Positions 35,657-47,936 of a stretch of 64,000 nucleotides of DNA are shown piece after piece. Source of the DNA: Capitella teleta (taxonomy: Eukaryota > Annelida > Polychaeta > Capitellidae); contig KB292432.1 in assembly GCA_000328365.1 (NCBI GenBank), positions 3,390 through 67,389 of the forward strand, given 5' to 3'. The position numbers and the translations under genes are program-made. Each line of letters opens with the position of its first letter. The stretch's first letter is position 1. The notes beneath the pieces were generated by a model. The model worked only from the letters and a program-made list of their open reading frames with translations. It ran no database searches and was not told where the DNA came from.

Positions 35657-38600
35657 TCAGAATGGGGTCATTTCGCGATGCCTTAGAGCCACATAGGGCT
35701 CCAGGAGGTTCTTCAGGCAAGGGATGCAGGTCACGAAGAGGAGGAAGAGGAGAAGGACAGCCACGACAGCCATCAAAAACACCAGCAGACGCATGCTCTG
35801 GCGGAGTTCTCCCAACTCCACGTTCTTCACTTCCGTGCAAGTCACATTCTGAGGGCAGTGAAATGATGAACGCCCAAGTAGGAATATTATCACAAACCTG
35901 GTTCAAGTCATGCAGTAACTCAGTTTGAGCTCCTTGGTCAGAATGTTTCACGCTTTCGTTCAATGTTTCAATGCATTTTATGTTGAGCATTTCTGAGGGG
36001 TAGGGTGGGGCAACCAGATGAGGGTTATGGGGTCAATGAGCAGCACCCACCTTCAAGCATGATGCATTTTTCACTCAGTTCAACGTTTGAACTGGAATTG
36101 TAATATTTTACATGTTTTGGAAGGATCAGTAATAAATTAAGATAATGAGGTTTATTGGCACGATAGAACTTAGATATTTAAAAAGGCTGAAAAGAATTAT
36201 ATCATCTTCAAATTTTGAAAAAAAAAAAATATAAATCCATAATTTTTCCTTCTATTACCCCGGTATCCATCTCAATCAGTAACAATACATTAAAAAAATT
36301 CATACAAGTTAAGCTAATGACAGACTAGACAACAACAACATGGCAAAGAATTGAAAAAAAAGAAAGAAAAAGAGTGATATGAACAATAATTCTACAACGT
36401 AAAATTAATTTAATATGAAGCTGCAACACGTAGAAATTGATAAATGAATATAGCACCTGGATACGGTATAAGAACATGAACATATTGAGGTCAATATTAT
36501 TGCACTTGAACAAGTAACCAACATGTAAAGCAATTAAACTGTTAGCAGTGGAATATTCTAACAGTTTGTGTTCATTGATTTTAACCAAGTCTTGACTAAA
36601 CATGGAACGCATCATGATATGAACGGTCGTATAGGCCATAACCACTGGAAAATCAACAGAAAGCAACAGTTAGATGAAAACTGAGATGTGTTATGAAATG
36701 TTAAATTAATTAATGCATCTTCATGAAAAGAAGCAGTTAGATTGCTCATCAACAGCAATAGATATGCCGATTGATGACCGTCAACAAATCAGAATGTGAA
36801 AAGATGTTTTTTTAGGGTCTTAGAAAATGATATAAAAGTTTGAAATATTTTGTTTAGAGCTTAATTAAAACATGTATTAATGAGCACTGACTTTTGCAGT
36901 TGCACCATATGCGCTGTGAGTTGGTCTTGGTGAGTGACTCCCTCTTCCATAAGTTCAAAGTCTTGCTCGGTTTTGCTTTCAAATTGCTGACGGGAATAAG
37001 AATACGAATAAAAATCACAAAACATTCATGCCTATAATTATATCTAACCGGTTCAGCTATATTGTTATTTTGCAATTCTTCAATTTGTGCTTGCAGTGCG
37101 TTCTTCTCCTGCTGGTGGATTTCATTCAAGTGCGCAATGCGAGCCTCGTAGCTTTGCTCAGCCTGCAACTTGCTTTCTAGCAGAAACTTTAAATCAAGTT
37201 AAATTGAATTAAAATAGAAGCTCACCTTCTAAATCCTGCATTTCATTTGCCACGAAATCAATTCTATGAAAGGGACTCACTGTTTTCAATCAAAAATATT
37301 AGAATCAATACAACAAACCTGCGTTGCATATTCTCTTTTTCAATGGAGATAGCCGCCAATGCATTTGATAATTCTAACACTTGTTGTCTGAGTCGAATTT
37401 TTAAATTTTCTGGAAGATTCAGAGTAGAAATAGGGAGCTCTGGACTTTCCTGAATGAGGGAGGAGGGATCAGGATAAGAAGAGATGTACCAAAGGATGCA
37501 TAGTGGGAAAAAGCTCACTGCTATTGAGGATTCATCCTGATTATCTTGCATTGACAGACTTCCGAAGATGAAATCATGCTCCTTCTTGCAGATAGGGGAT
37601 GGCAGATACTCATCCTGGGAAGCACCTTGGGGCTGAGAGGGATTGTGGGATTGAACACAAATGGCAAGCGCACCTACCATGGACGTCTTGATCTCATTGC
37701 AAATGGAAGGCACAGATACAATCATAGATGAAGTCTTGAAGTTTGGCGTCAGTGGCAACATCTGAGGGGGTACGACCTCCTCCACCTCCTCATTAGTCGA
37801 ACAGAGCAATTCCTCATCCCCTCTTACTTGCTCGCAGCGAACTCTACAAGTACACAAAGGTCACAATACATAAGCCCAGCCCACTGACTACTCACTCATG
37901 TAGCTCATTTTCCTTGTGCAGGAGCTTGACTTCCAAATCAGTCTTTTCCTTCCTCAACTCCTGCAAACACACGACTCAATTCAGCTTCAAGCGCAAGCAA
38001 CACCCACATGAGAGTATCCCACGACCGCTGTGCACCTTGCATTGCTCTCTCCTATCCACTCAACTCCATCTTCCCCCAACACCATCTGCACCTCCGTTGT
38101 ATACAGGGTCTTACAAAAATGGTTCCGGCCAGACATCCTGATATTGAACAACAGATCATCAACGTCTTTGATCATGCTGTTAGCGTCGCATTATAACCAC
38201 AGGGCACAGAGAGAGAGAGAGAGCATTGCAAGGTAGCAGGCAAATCAATAGATCTCGTCAGTGCCAAAGGACGTGCTGCAGCACTGATAGGCAGAGCACA
38301 GTTAACAGCCAGCCTACTCAGCAGCATAGCACATTTATGGCTAATCAGTAGAGATCAATGCATGTGATAACAGAGACTCATTATTTCACCTCTTTCTCTG
38401 AAATCCAAGTAGATATCAGGTCCTGAAGGTCGCTCAGCATTTCACTTTTCTGAGGAAAGTTGCTGAGAATTATCAAGAATTATATATATGAGGAGAATGT
38501 GCACCTGTTTAAGCTCAGATGCAAGATCACTGGTGATGGTCTCAGATTCAGACTGCAAAGCCTGAAGGAAAAGATGTACAATTGATGATGGAGAGAGGTA

Positions 38601-40880
38601 TACGTGAGTATAATATATCCAAATAATTGATTGGATAAATTTGATAGGTTTTCATGAATAGAATTACGTGAGGGATGAGTTGTGAAAAATTAAATGACGA
38701 TGATAGCTGACCTTTTGGTCCTGCAGTGAGATATAAAGTGCATCTTTCTCGTCCTTCAATAGCTCAATCTCAGCGGCCGCATTTTTTAACTAAAATACAA
38801 TAAATTTAATGATTTGGCATAAAAAGGAGGCCATTACCTTTTTCGTCAATTCAGCATTTTTTTTCTGTGCGTTCAGCAAATCATTCTCCAGAGCCAGTCG
38901 TGAATCCTCGACATTTTGCAAAAGCAATTTCAGGTCATCGTTTTCTTTGGCAGTGGTCTCCGAGCGCTCTTGCACGCTCAGTAACCTACAAGAGTATCTC
39001 ATAACAGAGCAAACGTGAAAATCTTTGCAAATACTCTTTCAACTGCTCTTGATATTTAACCAACTCCATGTTGAGAGAGTTGTTTGTTTCTTCATTGCTT
39101 TCCAATTGCAAGAGCAAACGATCATTTTCTGATTTCAATTTCTTGTTTTTCAATTCGAGTTTTGCAAGCGATGTGGGGATTTCGACATCGAAGCTCGTCC
39201 GTATATTTACATCCAGGGTCTCAGGGACATCTGAGACATGATGCGCAAGAAGTTATTTATAGAGTATTAATTATGAGCACCAACCTAAAGAGTGAGAGGA
39301 ATGCGGGTTGAACACATCATCCACCAAGGCATCAATTTGCATGGAGTTGTCATCATCAACCCCTTGATCACTGCAAAATCAGCAAATTAAAGAAATCCAA
39401 GAATTTATTATCATCAAACATTTATACAGAGACATCTCTTTGTAGATTACTTGACTTTCCCTATAAGCCAAATGAGAACAGTGATGGAATATCCCACTCA
39501 GAAGGAATCATCTGCTTTCATTCCCACTAAGGTCATTCACCTCATGCTCGCCTGATGAGAAGATATGGAACTCCTGACTGAAGACGCAGAGGAATACGTC
39601 GTCTTGGACGCCTGTTTAGTCAGCATTTTACCACGCCATTTCAAGAAGCACTTAGGCATCGCTCTCTGACAGGGAACCAAACTGCTTGGCCTATAAACCC
39701 TGTAGCTGGGATCTCGCAGTTCTGAGAGCCAGTCCATACTGATACGTGAATGAGGACAGACGCAGCTGCCTATACAGGAGGCTGGTCTCCAAGGAGACAC
39801 AATGCCGTGTTAATTGACTGTGTAAGCAATTACATGAAATAGTTTTTCATGCAAATTAATAAGACACAAATCTGTTTTGCTCATGTTGTACTAACGTTTC
39901 AACAATATGAAACAAACAGAAGAGGTATTCTCTGAGACGCTCCATTTTCGGGATGTGAGGACGTCTTTTTCACAATTGAGCATGAGTCCATTGTGTTGCA
40001 CAGTTTTACAGTATACAAATGAAAATAATGATGAAATACATAGTCACACCTCCCTATCAGCACCCATCTTTAAAGTGCTGATGCAAGGGTACGTTCTTTT
40101 GCCAGGTGAGACTGTTGATGGAAATTGTTAATTAAACTAGTAGGAACCAGTTACTTTATTGCTCCAATTAATGTAATGAATTTTGTGATCATTACAGCAT
40201 GGTTGGGTTTAGCATTTCTTTCCAACACTTGTCCTGTATACATGTATTATTGACAATAGCTTTTGGACCAGAAAAATATATCCAAGCATTTAATTGAATT
40301 GAATTTAGAAAAAGAAATAAATTTGATTTATAATATTCAGTTATTTGAAATGAATAATTTGTTAATCTTTTTTTTTTTTTTTGAATTTTTTTTTGGGTGT
40401 GAAACAGGGCCTGACGGTATAGACTAGGATTAAAATGTTAAATTTACCAGATAGATGTTATATCACTGAACTAAATCGTGAAAAATTACTGACCTGAAAT
40501 CCTCCAAGCGTATTTCGTTGATCCACTGTCGGAGTGAAGACCTGCTCGTCTCCAAATTCACTCTGCAATCTTCTGTTTCAGCCCCTAACATCTCCTTCAG
40601 TCTTTCAATTCGGTGGGAACATCCCTAGAATGAAATGCAGAAGATGGTAGCAATCATCATGCAGACGTCTCACCCGGTCAGAAGGACTTGATCGATTAGT
40701 TGTGTGTTGGATATAATCAATGATCCTGGAAGCAGGGACGGAGCCTTCTTTATCAAAATCACACGCAGAAAATAAAGTGTCGATTAGATCTTCTTCAGTG
40801 ATTAAGCGACTGACGGCTGAGACGGAAGAAATCGTGGAACTAGAAGATGAGGCCTTGGAGTCGCTGTTCTCACTGGACAT
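35657..40880 (-). CDS. KASH5-like EF-hand, coiled-coil, tail-anchored protein
   Basis: About 16 exons. Exon 1 (start 40880, MSSENSDSKASSSS) encodes an EF-hand-like helix-loop-helix, EEDLIDTLFSACDFDKEGSV then PASRIIDYIQHTT; exon 2 gives RVNLETSRSSLRQWINEIRL. Later exons give SLAKLELKNKKLKSENDRLL, NDDLKLLLQNVEDSRLALEN, AEIELLKDEKDALY, ELRKEKTDLEVKLLHKENEL and other heptad-like stretches. The last exon carries one membrane helix, LLVFLMAVVAVLLLFLLFV, and ~25 residues ending REMTPF. From memory, human KASH5 has the same order: divergent EF-hands with 'STFEACDPQRTGTV', coiled coil with 'LELSNRRLVGENAKLQ', then a C-terminal membrane anchor. KASH5 links dynein to SUN proteins at the nuclear envelope in meiosis. 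The tail lacks the usual PPPx end, so SUN binding is unproven. Exons between 36000 and 36880 are unresolved. Confidence 0.65.
39537..39800 (-). other. Possible alternative first exon of the KASH5-like gene
   Basis: Inside the intron between exons 2 and 3 of the KASH5-like gene lies an 87-residue minus-strand frame. It contains MDWLSELRDPSYRVYRPSSL and later KCFLKWRGKMLTKQAS. A donor-like GAG|GTGAAT is present near its end (39537-39545). The neighbouring exons splice in frame without it, so it is either an alternative start exon or chance. Confidence 0.2.
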
Positions 40881-42245
40881 TGTGCACACTGAAGCTGATG
40901 GTCAGTGTGGAAGAAAAAAACAAACAGCCTGCGCATGAAGAGAAACTTTGCAAATTATTTACACATATTCAGCTTTTGATTGGATAATAATTTATGATGA
41001 CAAACCTCTTTGCAGACAGTGGATGCCATAGAGATGAATAAAATATAAAATAAAAGATAAGAGATGAATGTAAAAACTGACTTTGTTGATGGATAAAAAT
41101 TGAAGGTAGGAGCAAGAATAAAAAGTCACTAAGGACTGTTAAGCAGTATTGTTGTATTTCTATTTTCTAGTGGGACCAATTAAGGCGAATGTTCGGGTGT
41201 TTATTCTGCCAGCAATTTATGTTTAGTCTGAGCTTTACGTCAGCTTTTTTTGCCTTTTAGGATTATATAGTTCTGCAAAATATTTTGAAAATTTAAGCAT
41301 TGATTGAAGGGATGCATGAACATAACTAATTAAAATCCTACAACCTGAGCTGAATAGGCCTAATCACTGACAATCACTGACGAAGTGTATGACCGAGTGT
41401 ATGAAATTGTCACTATATATACTATTACCTACAGAATCAGTCAGCAGCCATAAGCAGTCTGTCACTGCCTCAGTTTAATTGACAGTCTTGCATTGTGATA
41501 ATGTGATTGCCTTAAATACAACCGATGAGCCAGAATCAATGAATCCACCAATTAATTGATCCTTGTTTGATAAAAATTAATTATTAAATCACACATCATT
41601 ATTCACACACAATTCAAGGTGCACACATAATAAATATTCAACAAAAGCTGTTTCCAAACGAAACTACAAATTAACTTACTGAGTGTAATTAGTGAATTAT
41701 CATTATGTTGAATGTTATGCATATGTATATATATTTAAACAAAATGTATTATATCATTATAATTATTATCTATAATCTTGAAACTAGTGATAATTCTGAA
41801 TTGTTGCTAACGTAGCAGGCTACTGACTGAGTCAGTGGTCAGTTACTGTCAATGATTGATTCATTTAATGAATTAATCATAATCAATTTCATAAACTGGT
41901 AAATAAAGCGTCAATTCGTCATGGATAATTTAATACTTAGCACTATAACTAGCATGGTTCATACGGAACAAAGTGCAAGTATAACGTGAATCCCAGTGAT
42001 AACTTTTATATTATCGACACTTCTGCTACCTTGATATTATTATAGAATCAACAAAAACTCAAAGAACATGGAACTTGTAAGTGAGAAGAAAAATCGAATG
42101 AAGGCGGCAGAACAGTGCTTCCGCCAAGCGACATAAAGGCGAACTAAATGATGAATATTCACGACCATATATTATATGAATATTCATGTTATTAATGAAT
42201 ATTGATTATCATGGCCATCTAGCGGACCGAAATGAAACTATAAAC
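40881..42245. promoter_or_regulatory. Divergent intergenic region, KASH5-like and MRPS31
   Basis: The two genes start 1.37 kb apart on opposite strands. The interval is AT-rich, with ATGAATATTCA palindromes at 42154-42190 just upstream of MRPS31. It probably contains both promoters. No other gene is seen. Confidence 0.45.
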
Positions 42246-45200
42246 ATGGCTTCGGCCTTTAGTGTCAAGATTAGATGTGCATATTTATGCCTAAATGCAT
42301 TGCGTTCTGGTTATCAAAGGTAAAATAAGCAACATCCATAATATTGAAATGCTACTATTTGAATGTAAAAAGTAATTCTCGTTTGAAGGTCGGTTGTTGC
42401 AATAAACTTTTGAGCGATAATACAGTAGGTTACGTTCTTCGAGAACACCATCATGATCATCATCATGATCATCATCATGGTTACCTACTACCTAGCCCTT
42501 AGCGCAGATAAATTGGGCGACGTCTACGTACCTCGCCCGACGGTAAACCACTACTTTTGCCGTATACTGACTGTGATGATCCACACTCACCCAATCGCAT
42601 GATCAATATCCACATTAATTACTATCCGACAAATCCTTCATTCCTTGTGTTTAAGCCCTCCAGACGTTAAATGGTATATTTATGCTCCAAGAAAAAACAA
42701 TATGAGCCTGTGCCATCATGTCAAACTTGCATTAATCAAAACCGGTACAAAAAATTCATCTCGTGGAGACGTAAACTAACACCATTGTGCGTGTGACGTC
42801 ACTCACCACTTGCCCACTGCGTTGTAAACATGCGCACATACAGTAAAACCTCGATGTGTCGAACACCCGTCCCTCGAATGTCTCCCTGTGTCGAAGTGTT
42901 TTCGAAGTCCCGACGATTCTCCTATACTTTACTATTGGCATTAACACCCGTCCCTCGAACGTCTCATTCTCGAATTTATCCTTGTGTCGAAGTGTTTCCT
43001 GTGTCCCCGAGACATATTTTTGATCTGTAGCTCGAAGTCGAAAAAAATGAGCCGCGACCAGAGCTTTGTTTGGGAAACTCCAAAGATCAACGGACCGTGG
43101 ATCTCAACTAAGTTATAAGGCATTGTTGTTGAATGACCAATAAAAGACCGCGACCAGATCTTGGCTGACTCCTAAAATCAATAGACCGTGGATATCGACT
43201 AAGGCATTGTTGTTGGTGTGCTTGTGATGATATTTAATGTATTGCCGACAAAAGACCGCGCGCATTCGAAGCTAGAGTTAATTAAAGAAATCCAGCCTCA
43301 GATCTATTATAAACTTTATGACAGTTTGTTATGTGTGTTTGTGCTCCATGTGAAACGGTATAAATTTAGCGACCACCAGTCTTCAGCATCATCAGTTCAT
43401 CAGCATCGCTATGGCTACAAAACACAAGCTAGACGTGAAGACGCTTGAGACAAAGTTCCAGGCCATATCCGAGGTGGAGAAGGGGGTGTTGAAGAAAAAA
43501 GCGATCGCAGACAAGTTCGGCATTCCTGCCAACACACTTTCAACGTGGATGAAGAATGCGGAGAAGATAAAAACACAGTACTGGGAGATCGGTTCTGATC
43601 GAAAAAGAGCTCGCCTCTGTGAATATCCAGACGTGGAGGAAGCCGTAACATTGTTGTTTAAGGCTGCTCGAGCAGAGAAGATCCCCCTCTCAGGACCCTT
43701 CATCCAAGCTAAGGCTCTGAAACTGGCTGCCGATCTGGGTCATTCTGAATTCAAAGCTACCACTGGGTGGCTGCAGAAATTCAAAGAAAGGCATGGCATC
43801 ATAAACGTTGATAAATATTTGTTAAATAAAATCACTGTTCATAGTTTATGAGTTCATAACGCATATAGTTAATCACAACGTCAGAGCACGGTTTGGAATC
43901 ATAACGGTCATATCATAACGGCCTCGATCTATTCCTCGAAGTATCCTTGAGTCGAAGTATTTGAGCTGACCCCACGAACTTCGACACATCGAGGTTTTAC
44001 TGTACTTCACTTTCCTGTTCAAACTTCTCGCACGACTTTCGAATGAAAATAAATAAAATTGTTCATATACTGACTGGTGATGCACAAAATAATGCGTGAT
44101 AATAATGTATACTTATTCCTTTGCGAAGGTTTGGTCCAAATCACGTGCACAACTGCAAGCAAAAGTAAGCCGCATGTTGAGCTGATTTGCACAGGAAAAT
44201 TGTATGCGCATGCGTGCTTCGCACTACGCAGGCACAACGGTCTGGTTTATTTATAACACCTGGAGAGCAGGTCATGTGACACAACCATTGGAAAGCGAGG
44301 AGAAACCTGTAGTGTCACTTTTTCTCGGTGCGGATTCATTTTAAGTATGTTTATGGGACTGGTTTTAAGCGCAATTTGGTACCAGGCTCTACCTTACATG
44401 ACTCTGCAGTGTCTGGTACCTTCATAAATCTCATTACAAGCGTAGAATTCTGAAAATCGTGATTTGCAAACTGGGCTTGTATGCGTTCACTGTACAGAGA
44501 GACCCTACTGTCTTGCAGCACTTGGTATGTCGGCTACCTAGCCCTCTACTGTGGCAGGCCCTGAAACCAGGAAAACCCAGAAGGGCGAAATATCACCCTC
44601 CTAAAAAGGCTGAGGCGGGTGATTATAGCGCGCAGATAATAAATGTTTGGAAAGGTATTGTGGTTGCCATAAATTAACATTTATTTCATGAACTCGAACA
44701 TTATGAACTTCAACAACAAAACAGCTCAGATGATATCTATCAATCTACAGATCTATTAAAAAAAAATTAAGTGCCGCAAATCTCGATCGGCTTCGGTGGT
44801 TTCCGCTTGTTCCAAGATTAGACCAAGAAGTTTAGAATAATAGAATGTTACGATGTGATGTGGTTAAGATGCATTTCCATCGTGCCGATCGTGCGCGAAC
44901 TTTTTATTCAGGCGGGTGGTTCCGCAGACTTACGCGGGCGATTGAATCTCCCGCCGGTTGGGCGATTTGTGCGGGCGATGGCGGGCGCAGGCGATCGCCT
45001 GCGCTTCGTTTCAGGGTCTGCTGTGGCAGATCCCGATCACCCGTGGATCAGCCCTACCACATCAGGCCCGAAATGAGTCCACACTAATTAAAATTTTAGA
45101 TGGCCGAGTTACCTTAATATTTTCACGCAAATAATCCGTCAAATATAACAGCATCCATGCAAGGGGCCACAAGAACTGATCCTGGTATTAGATTTACTGC

Positions 45201-47936
45201 TGAACTCTTTTCATATCACCAACGTCCTACTTTTACTGAGAAAAAAGCTGGCAACCGCGAACGCCACGTAATGTAAACATACGTAACGTCCAAATTGAAA
45301 TTCTCGCCTTTCGCGGAATCAAGCTGGCGTCATATAAAAAGTTGAAAATTGAATATTTTTAAAAGGGTCAACAACAATTGACGTGAGATATGGTTAGAAT
45401 GAATTTTTTGTGATGTATTCATTTGTAGGCTAGTGTAATATTAATGTTGGTTAATAGAGATTTTTCATAAGGATAGGCTAGCTTTATGTGGCAGACCATA
45501 TGCTGCATATCTATGCGGCATTATAGGTAGGCCTAATGATTACCATGACGTATTTAATTAACGTACAGTGAACCCCGCTAACTCGAANNNNNNNNNNNNN
45601 NNNNNNNNNNNNNNNNNNNNNNNNNNNNNNNNNNNNNGTTGGGATCTCAGCTTGACGAAAAAACACAAAGAGACCTAGTTCTTCAGTTATTGTCTCCACT
45701 CTCTACATATATTGCCCACTTTATTTAATGTTTTTTTTTCTTTTTCTACGACCTGCTTGTAACCTAATGGTAGTGTTTCGTTGGGAACAGAGGAAGGCGG
45801 TTTAACGGGGTCTGACTGTAATAATATTATGTGGCGTAATAAAATCTCAGTGAATGAGTAACTACACTGAACGATGTTATTACCTTGGCAGTCTTCTCAA
45901 CTTAAATGTAACCTGACCAACAAGTAAAATTATTATCCTGTTACCAAGTAGGATGCTTGACAATGTGAGTATAATTCAATTTCTTGCAGGCCCCTGAGCT
46001 ACCGTCATGACTTAACTTCTGCGGGTCGGATTTTAAATGCTTCTGCATTCAACTTCAGCACGTCTGGCTCTAAATTCTCTGATGACGGCCAAGAGGACAA
46101 GTGAGTTCAAAAGTGTTCTGATAGCATGATTATTCTGATAACTCAGCAGTTCTGGAGCTAAGCCACCTCAGGATGATACTGAGAAGACCGCGAATAAAAC
46201 TGGCAAAGGGTTCAGACATTCTATTTCTTTTGAGTCAATTGATTTATGTGTTTTATTCCTGGCAGAGGGCAGAAGAAGCTGAATTTGGCCAAACCTCGAA
46301 GCAGCGACGAAAGAAAGGCAAAGAAAGTGCAGAAAGAGGAAGCTAAAGCAGGGTAAGAGGGCTCTCGGAGCTTCTACGATTCTCTTTTGCTTGTCTATTC
46401 CAGTGGTGTTGATGAAATGTTTAAAGCACTTGAAAAAGAGACAGACACTATGGCAAAAGCTTTGCCAGGAAACCAGACAGAGAACCGACAAGAGCTTATC
46501 GCCAAGCTCCAGCAAATGAGTATCAAGAAGTATGTTTTCTAATTTTGTGAAAGGGAACTGTACCTTCATTGTATAATTATTTTTGCAGGGTTCGGAAGCA
46601 TGCTCTAGGTAGTCAAAACAAAGTTGCACAATTGAGTACGAAAGGGTTGAGGAGAAGTAATTTGGAAAAGGAGGAGGACCCTGACAGCAGCGACTCTTCC
46701 GATAGTTCTGATGATGAAGATTTAAAGGAAGAATTGAAAGAGGCCAGTAAAATAGTTGCAAAAGCCTTACCACCAGACACTGGAAAGAAACGACAGGCGC
46801 AGTTGCAAAGACTGAAGAAGCGATTGATGGAAGAGTATGCTTCGTATAGATATTTGGAATCTCAATTTATGGAAAAACATGTCTCTTCATTCAGAGCTGC
46901 TGTTCAAGGAAGAGAAATGAGAGAGAGTCGAGAAATAGAACCATCGCAATCCAAGAAAGAAGGAAAAATTTCAAAGAAAATTGAACCTACAAAGTACAAA
47001 TGATTAAATGCCATTGATCTGGCCCTCAAAGAAATGATTATTTTCAGGAAATTCAGAGCGGCTGCTAAAGAAAAAGAAAATAAGGAAGCAGAGACACCTC
47101 AATCTAAAGAGGAAACTTCAAAGAGAATCAGGTAAGGTGCACTCGCTGACCTGCCAGGAATTCTCTGCTCTGTTTTGGAATTCATCATTTCAAAATTTCA
47201 TATATTTGTATATTCATAACAGCGACCTTATTAAAAGTATGGATGTCAAGATTCACAAGACAGTTCACCCTAAAGATATGATGGAAGATAGTGGGAAGAG
47301 AAGAGGAGGAGGAGGAGGAGACAGGAGAAAGAAGTTCGGACAGCCCAGGAATGCACATGGCAGGTAAGGCACAAATACCCTCTCTCATCTCTCGTACGTT
47401 CACCTTTGAGTCAGGTCACCAATGAGCACCAAGCATCTCTACGAGGGTCCAGCACTTGGTATTTTCACCAAGGACGGCGCTCCTCTTGACCACCTCGTAG
47501 CTTCGGAACCCAACTTCTTTGATTCCCTCGAGGATGAGATCCACATGGAGGAGATTGAGCTGCCTCCAATGACTGCGTATCAGGAGATGATGCAGTGGAC
47601 TAAGCAGAACAAAACCTGGCGTTTCCCAATTGATAATGAATGGGGTGCGTGGTGATGCTATTTTTAGTCAACTGCATTTGTTTTCCTCTCTGGTTTTCAG
47701 GCATGGATGAAGAGGCTCAAGTTGGCTTTCATGAGCATGTTTTTCTCTCACATCTGATCACTGATTTCCCCAAGGGGCCTATCAGACATTACATGGAACT
47801 CGTAGCCACGGGTCTCTCTAAGAATCCTCACATGACAGTGCAGGAGAAGCACGGCCATATCGAGTGGTATCGGGAGTACTTTGCTGATAAGCAAAAGTTG
47901 GTAGACGAATTAATTGAGGCAGATGATGTTGCTTGA
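42246..47936 (+). CDS. MRPS31: Mitochondrial ribosomal protein S31 (mS31)
   Basis: Ten exons reconstructed by joining frames at GT/AG junctions. Exon 1 (42246-42319) gives MASAFSVKIRCAYLCLNALR, an Arg-containing, Asp/Glu-free lead that fits a mitochondrial presequence. A long intron 1 (42320-45989) follows, then short introns of about 50-100 bases. Middle exons are charged and helical (MFKALEKETDTMAKAL; QLQRLKKRLMEEYASYRYLE). The conserved C-terminal domain reads YEGPALGIFTKDGAPLDHL, FDSLEDEI, WTKQNKTWRFPIDNEWG, then FPKGPIRHYMELVATGLSKN and KHGHIEWYREYFADKQ. The 'GPIRH-MELV--GLSKNP' and 'HIEW' blocks mark MRPS31, a small-subunit mitoribosome protein. An AATAAA follows the stop (47949). Intron 1 hosts two pogo-like elements. 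Confidence 0.9.
42841..44003. mobile_element. pogo/Tigger DNA transposon, internally deleted
   Basis: Terminal inverted repeats are CAGTAAAACCTCGATGTGTC (42841) and its near-perfect reverse complement, GACACATCGAGGTTTTACTG (43984-44003), with TA on both sides. Inside are subterminal Tigger-type 'CCCTCGAACGTCTC / TCGAAGTGTTT' repeats and a partial transposase. At 1163 bases it is about half the usual ~2.4 kb. It sits in intron 1 of MRPS31. The close match of the ends suggests a fairly young insertion. Confidence 0.92.
43411..43851 (+). CDS. Partial pogo/Tigger transposase, DNA-binding half
   Basis: A 146-residue frame. Residues ~3-55 form a CENP-B/pipsqueak-type helix-turn-helix (KKKAIADKFGIPANTLSTWM). 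Residues ~65-132 form the second, Tc5-type helix-turn-helix (FIQAKALKLAADLG; GWLQKFKERHGI). The DDE catalytic domain (the remaining ~350-400 residues in full-length family members) is absent, and the frame ends in unrelated residues (NVDKYLLNKITVHSL). The frame itself is uninterrupted. It could still bind its own transposon ends but cannot move DNA alone. Confidence 0.85.
   Translation: MATKHKLDVKTLETKFQAISEVEKGVLKKKAIADKFGIPANTLSTWMKNAEKIKTQYWEIGSDRKRARLCEYPDVEEAVTLLFKAARAEKIPLSGPFIQAKALKLAADLGHSEFKATTGWLQKFKERHGIINVDKYLLNKITVHSL
44541..44655 (+). other. Candidate exon within MRPS31 intron 1
   Basis: After an acceptor-like GGCTACCTAG (44533-44542), one frame reads LLWQALKPGKPRRAKYHPPK and then KAEAGDYSAQIINVWK, followed by a donor-like GTATTG. 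Composition looks protein-like (basic, Pro/Lys-rich), but no family was recognised. An upstream short frame, MFMGLVLSAIWYQALPYMTL (44348-44407), could be its first exon, giving a small membrane protein. It may also be an unused exon or an old gene scrap. Confidence 0.25.
45566..45818. mobile_element. pogo-like MITE containing the assembly gap
   Basis: The left end is CAGTGAACCCCGCTAACTCG (45566) and the right end, reversed, is CAGTCAGACCCCGTTAAACC, with TA on both sides. The middle contains 50 Ns (45588-45637), so the true length is unknown. The pattern (CAG start, 'ACCCCG-TAA', TA target) is that of pogo/Tigger elements. Confidence 0.65.
45588..45637. other. Assembly gap of exactly 50 N
   Basis: Fifty undetermined bases inside the MITE at 45566. 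The round number suggests a placeholder size. It lies in an intron, so no coding sequence is affected. Confidence 1.
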
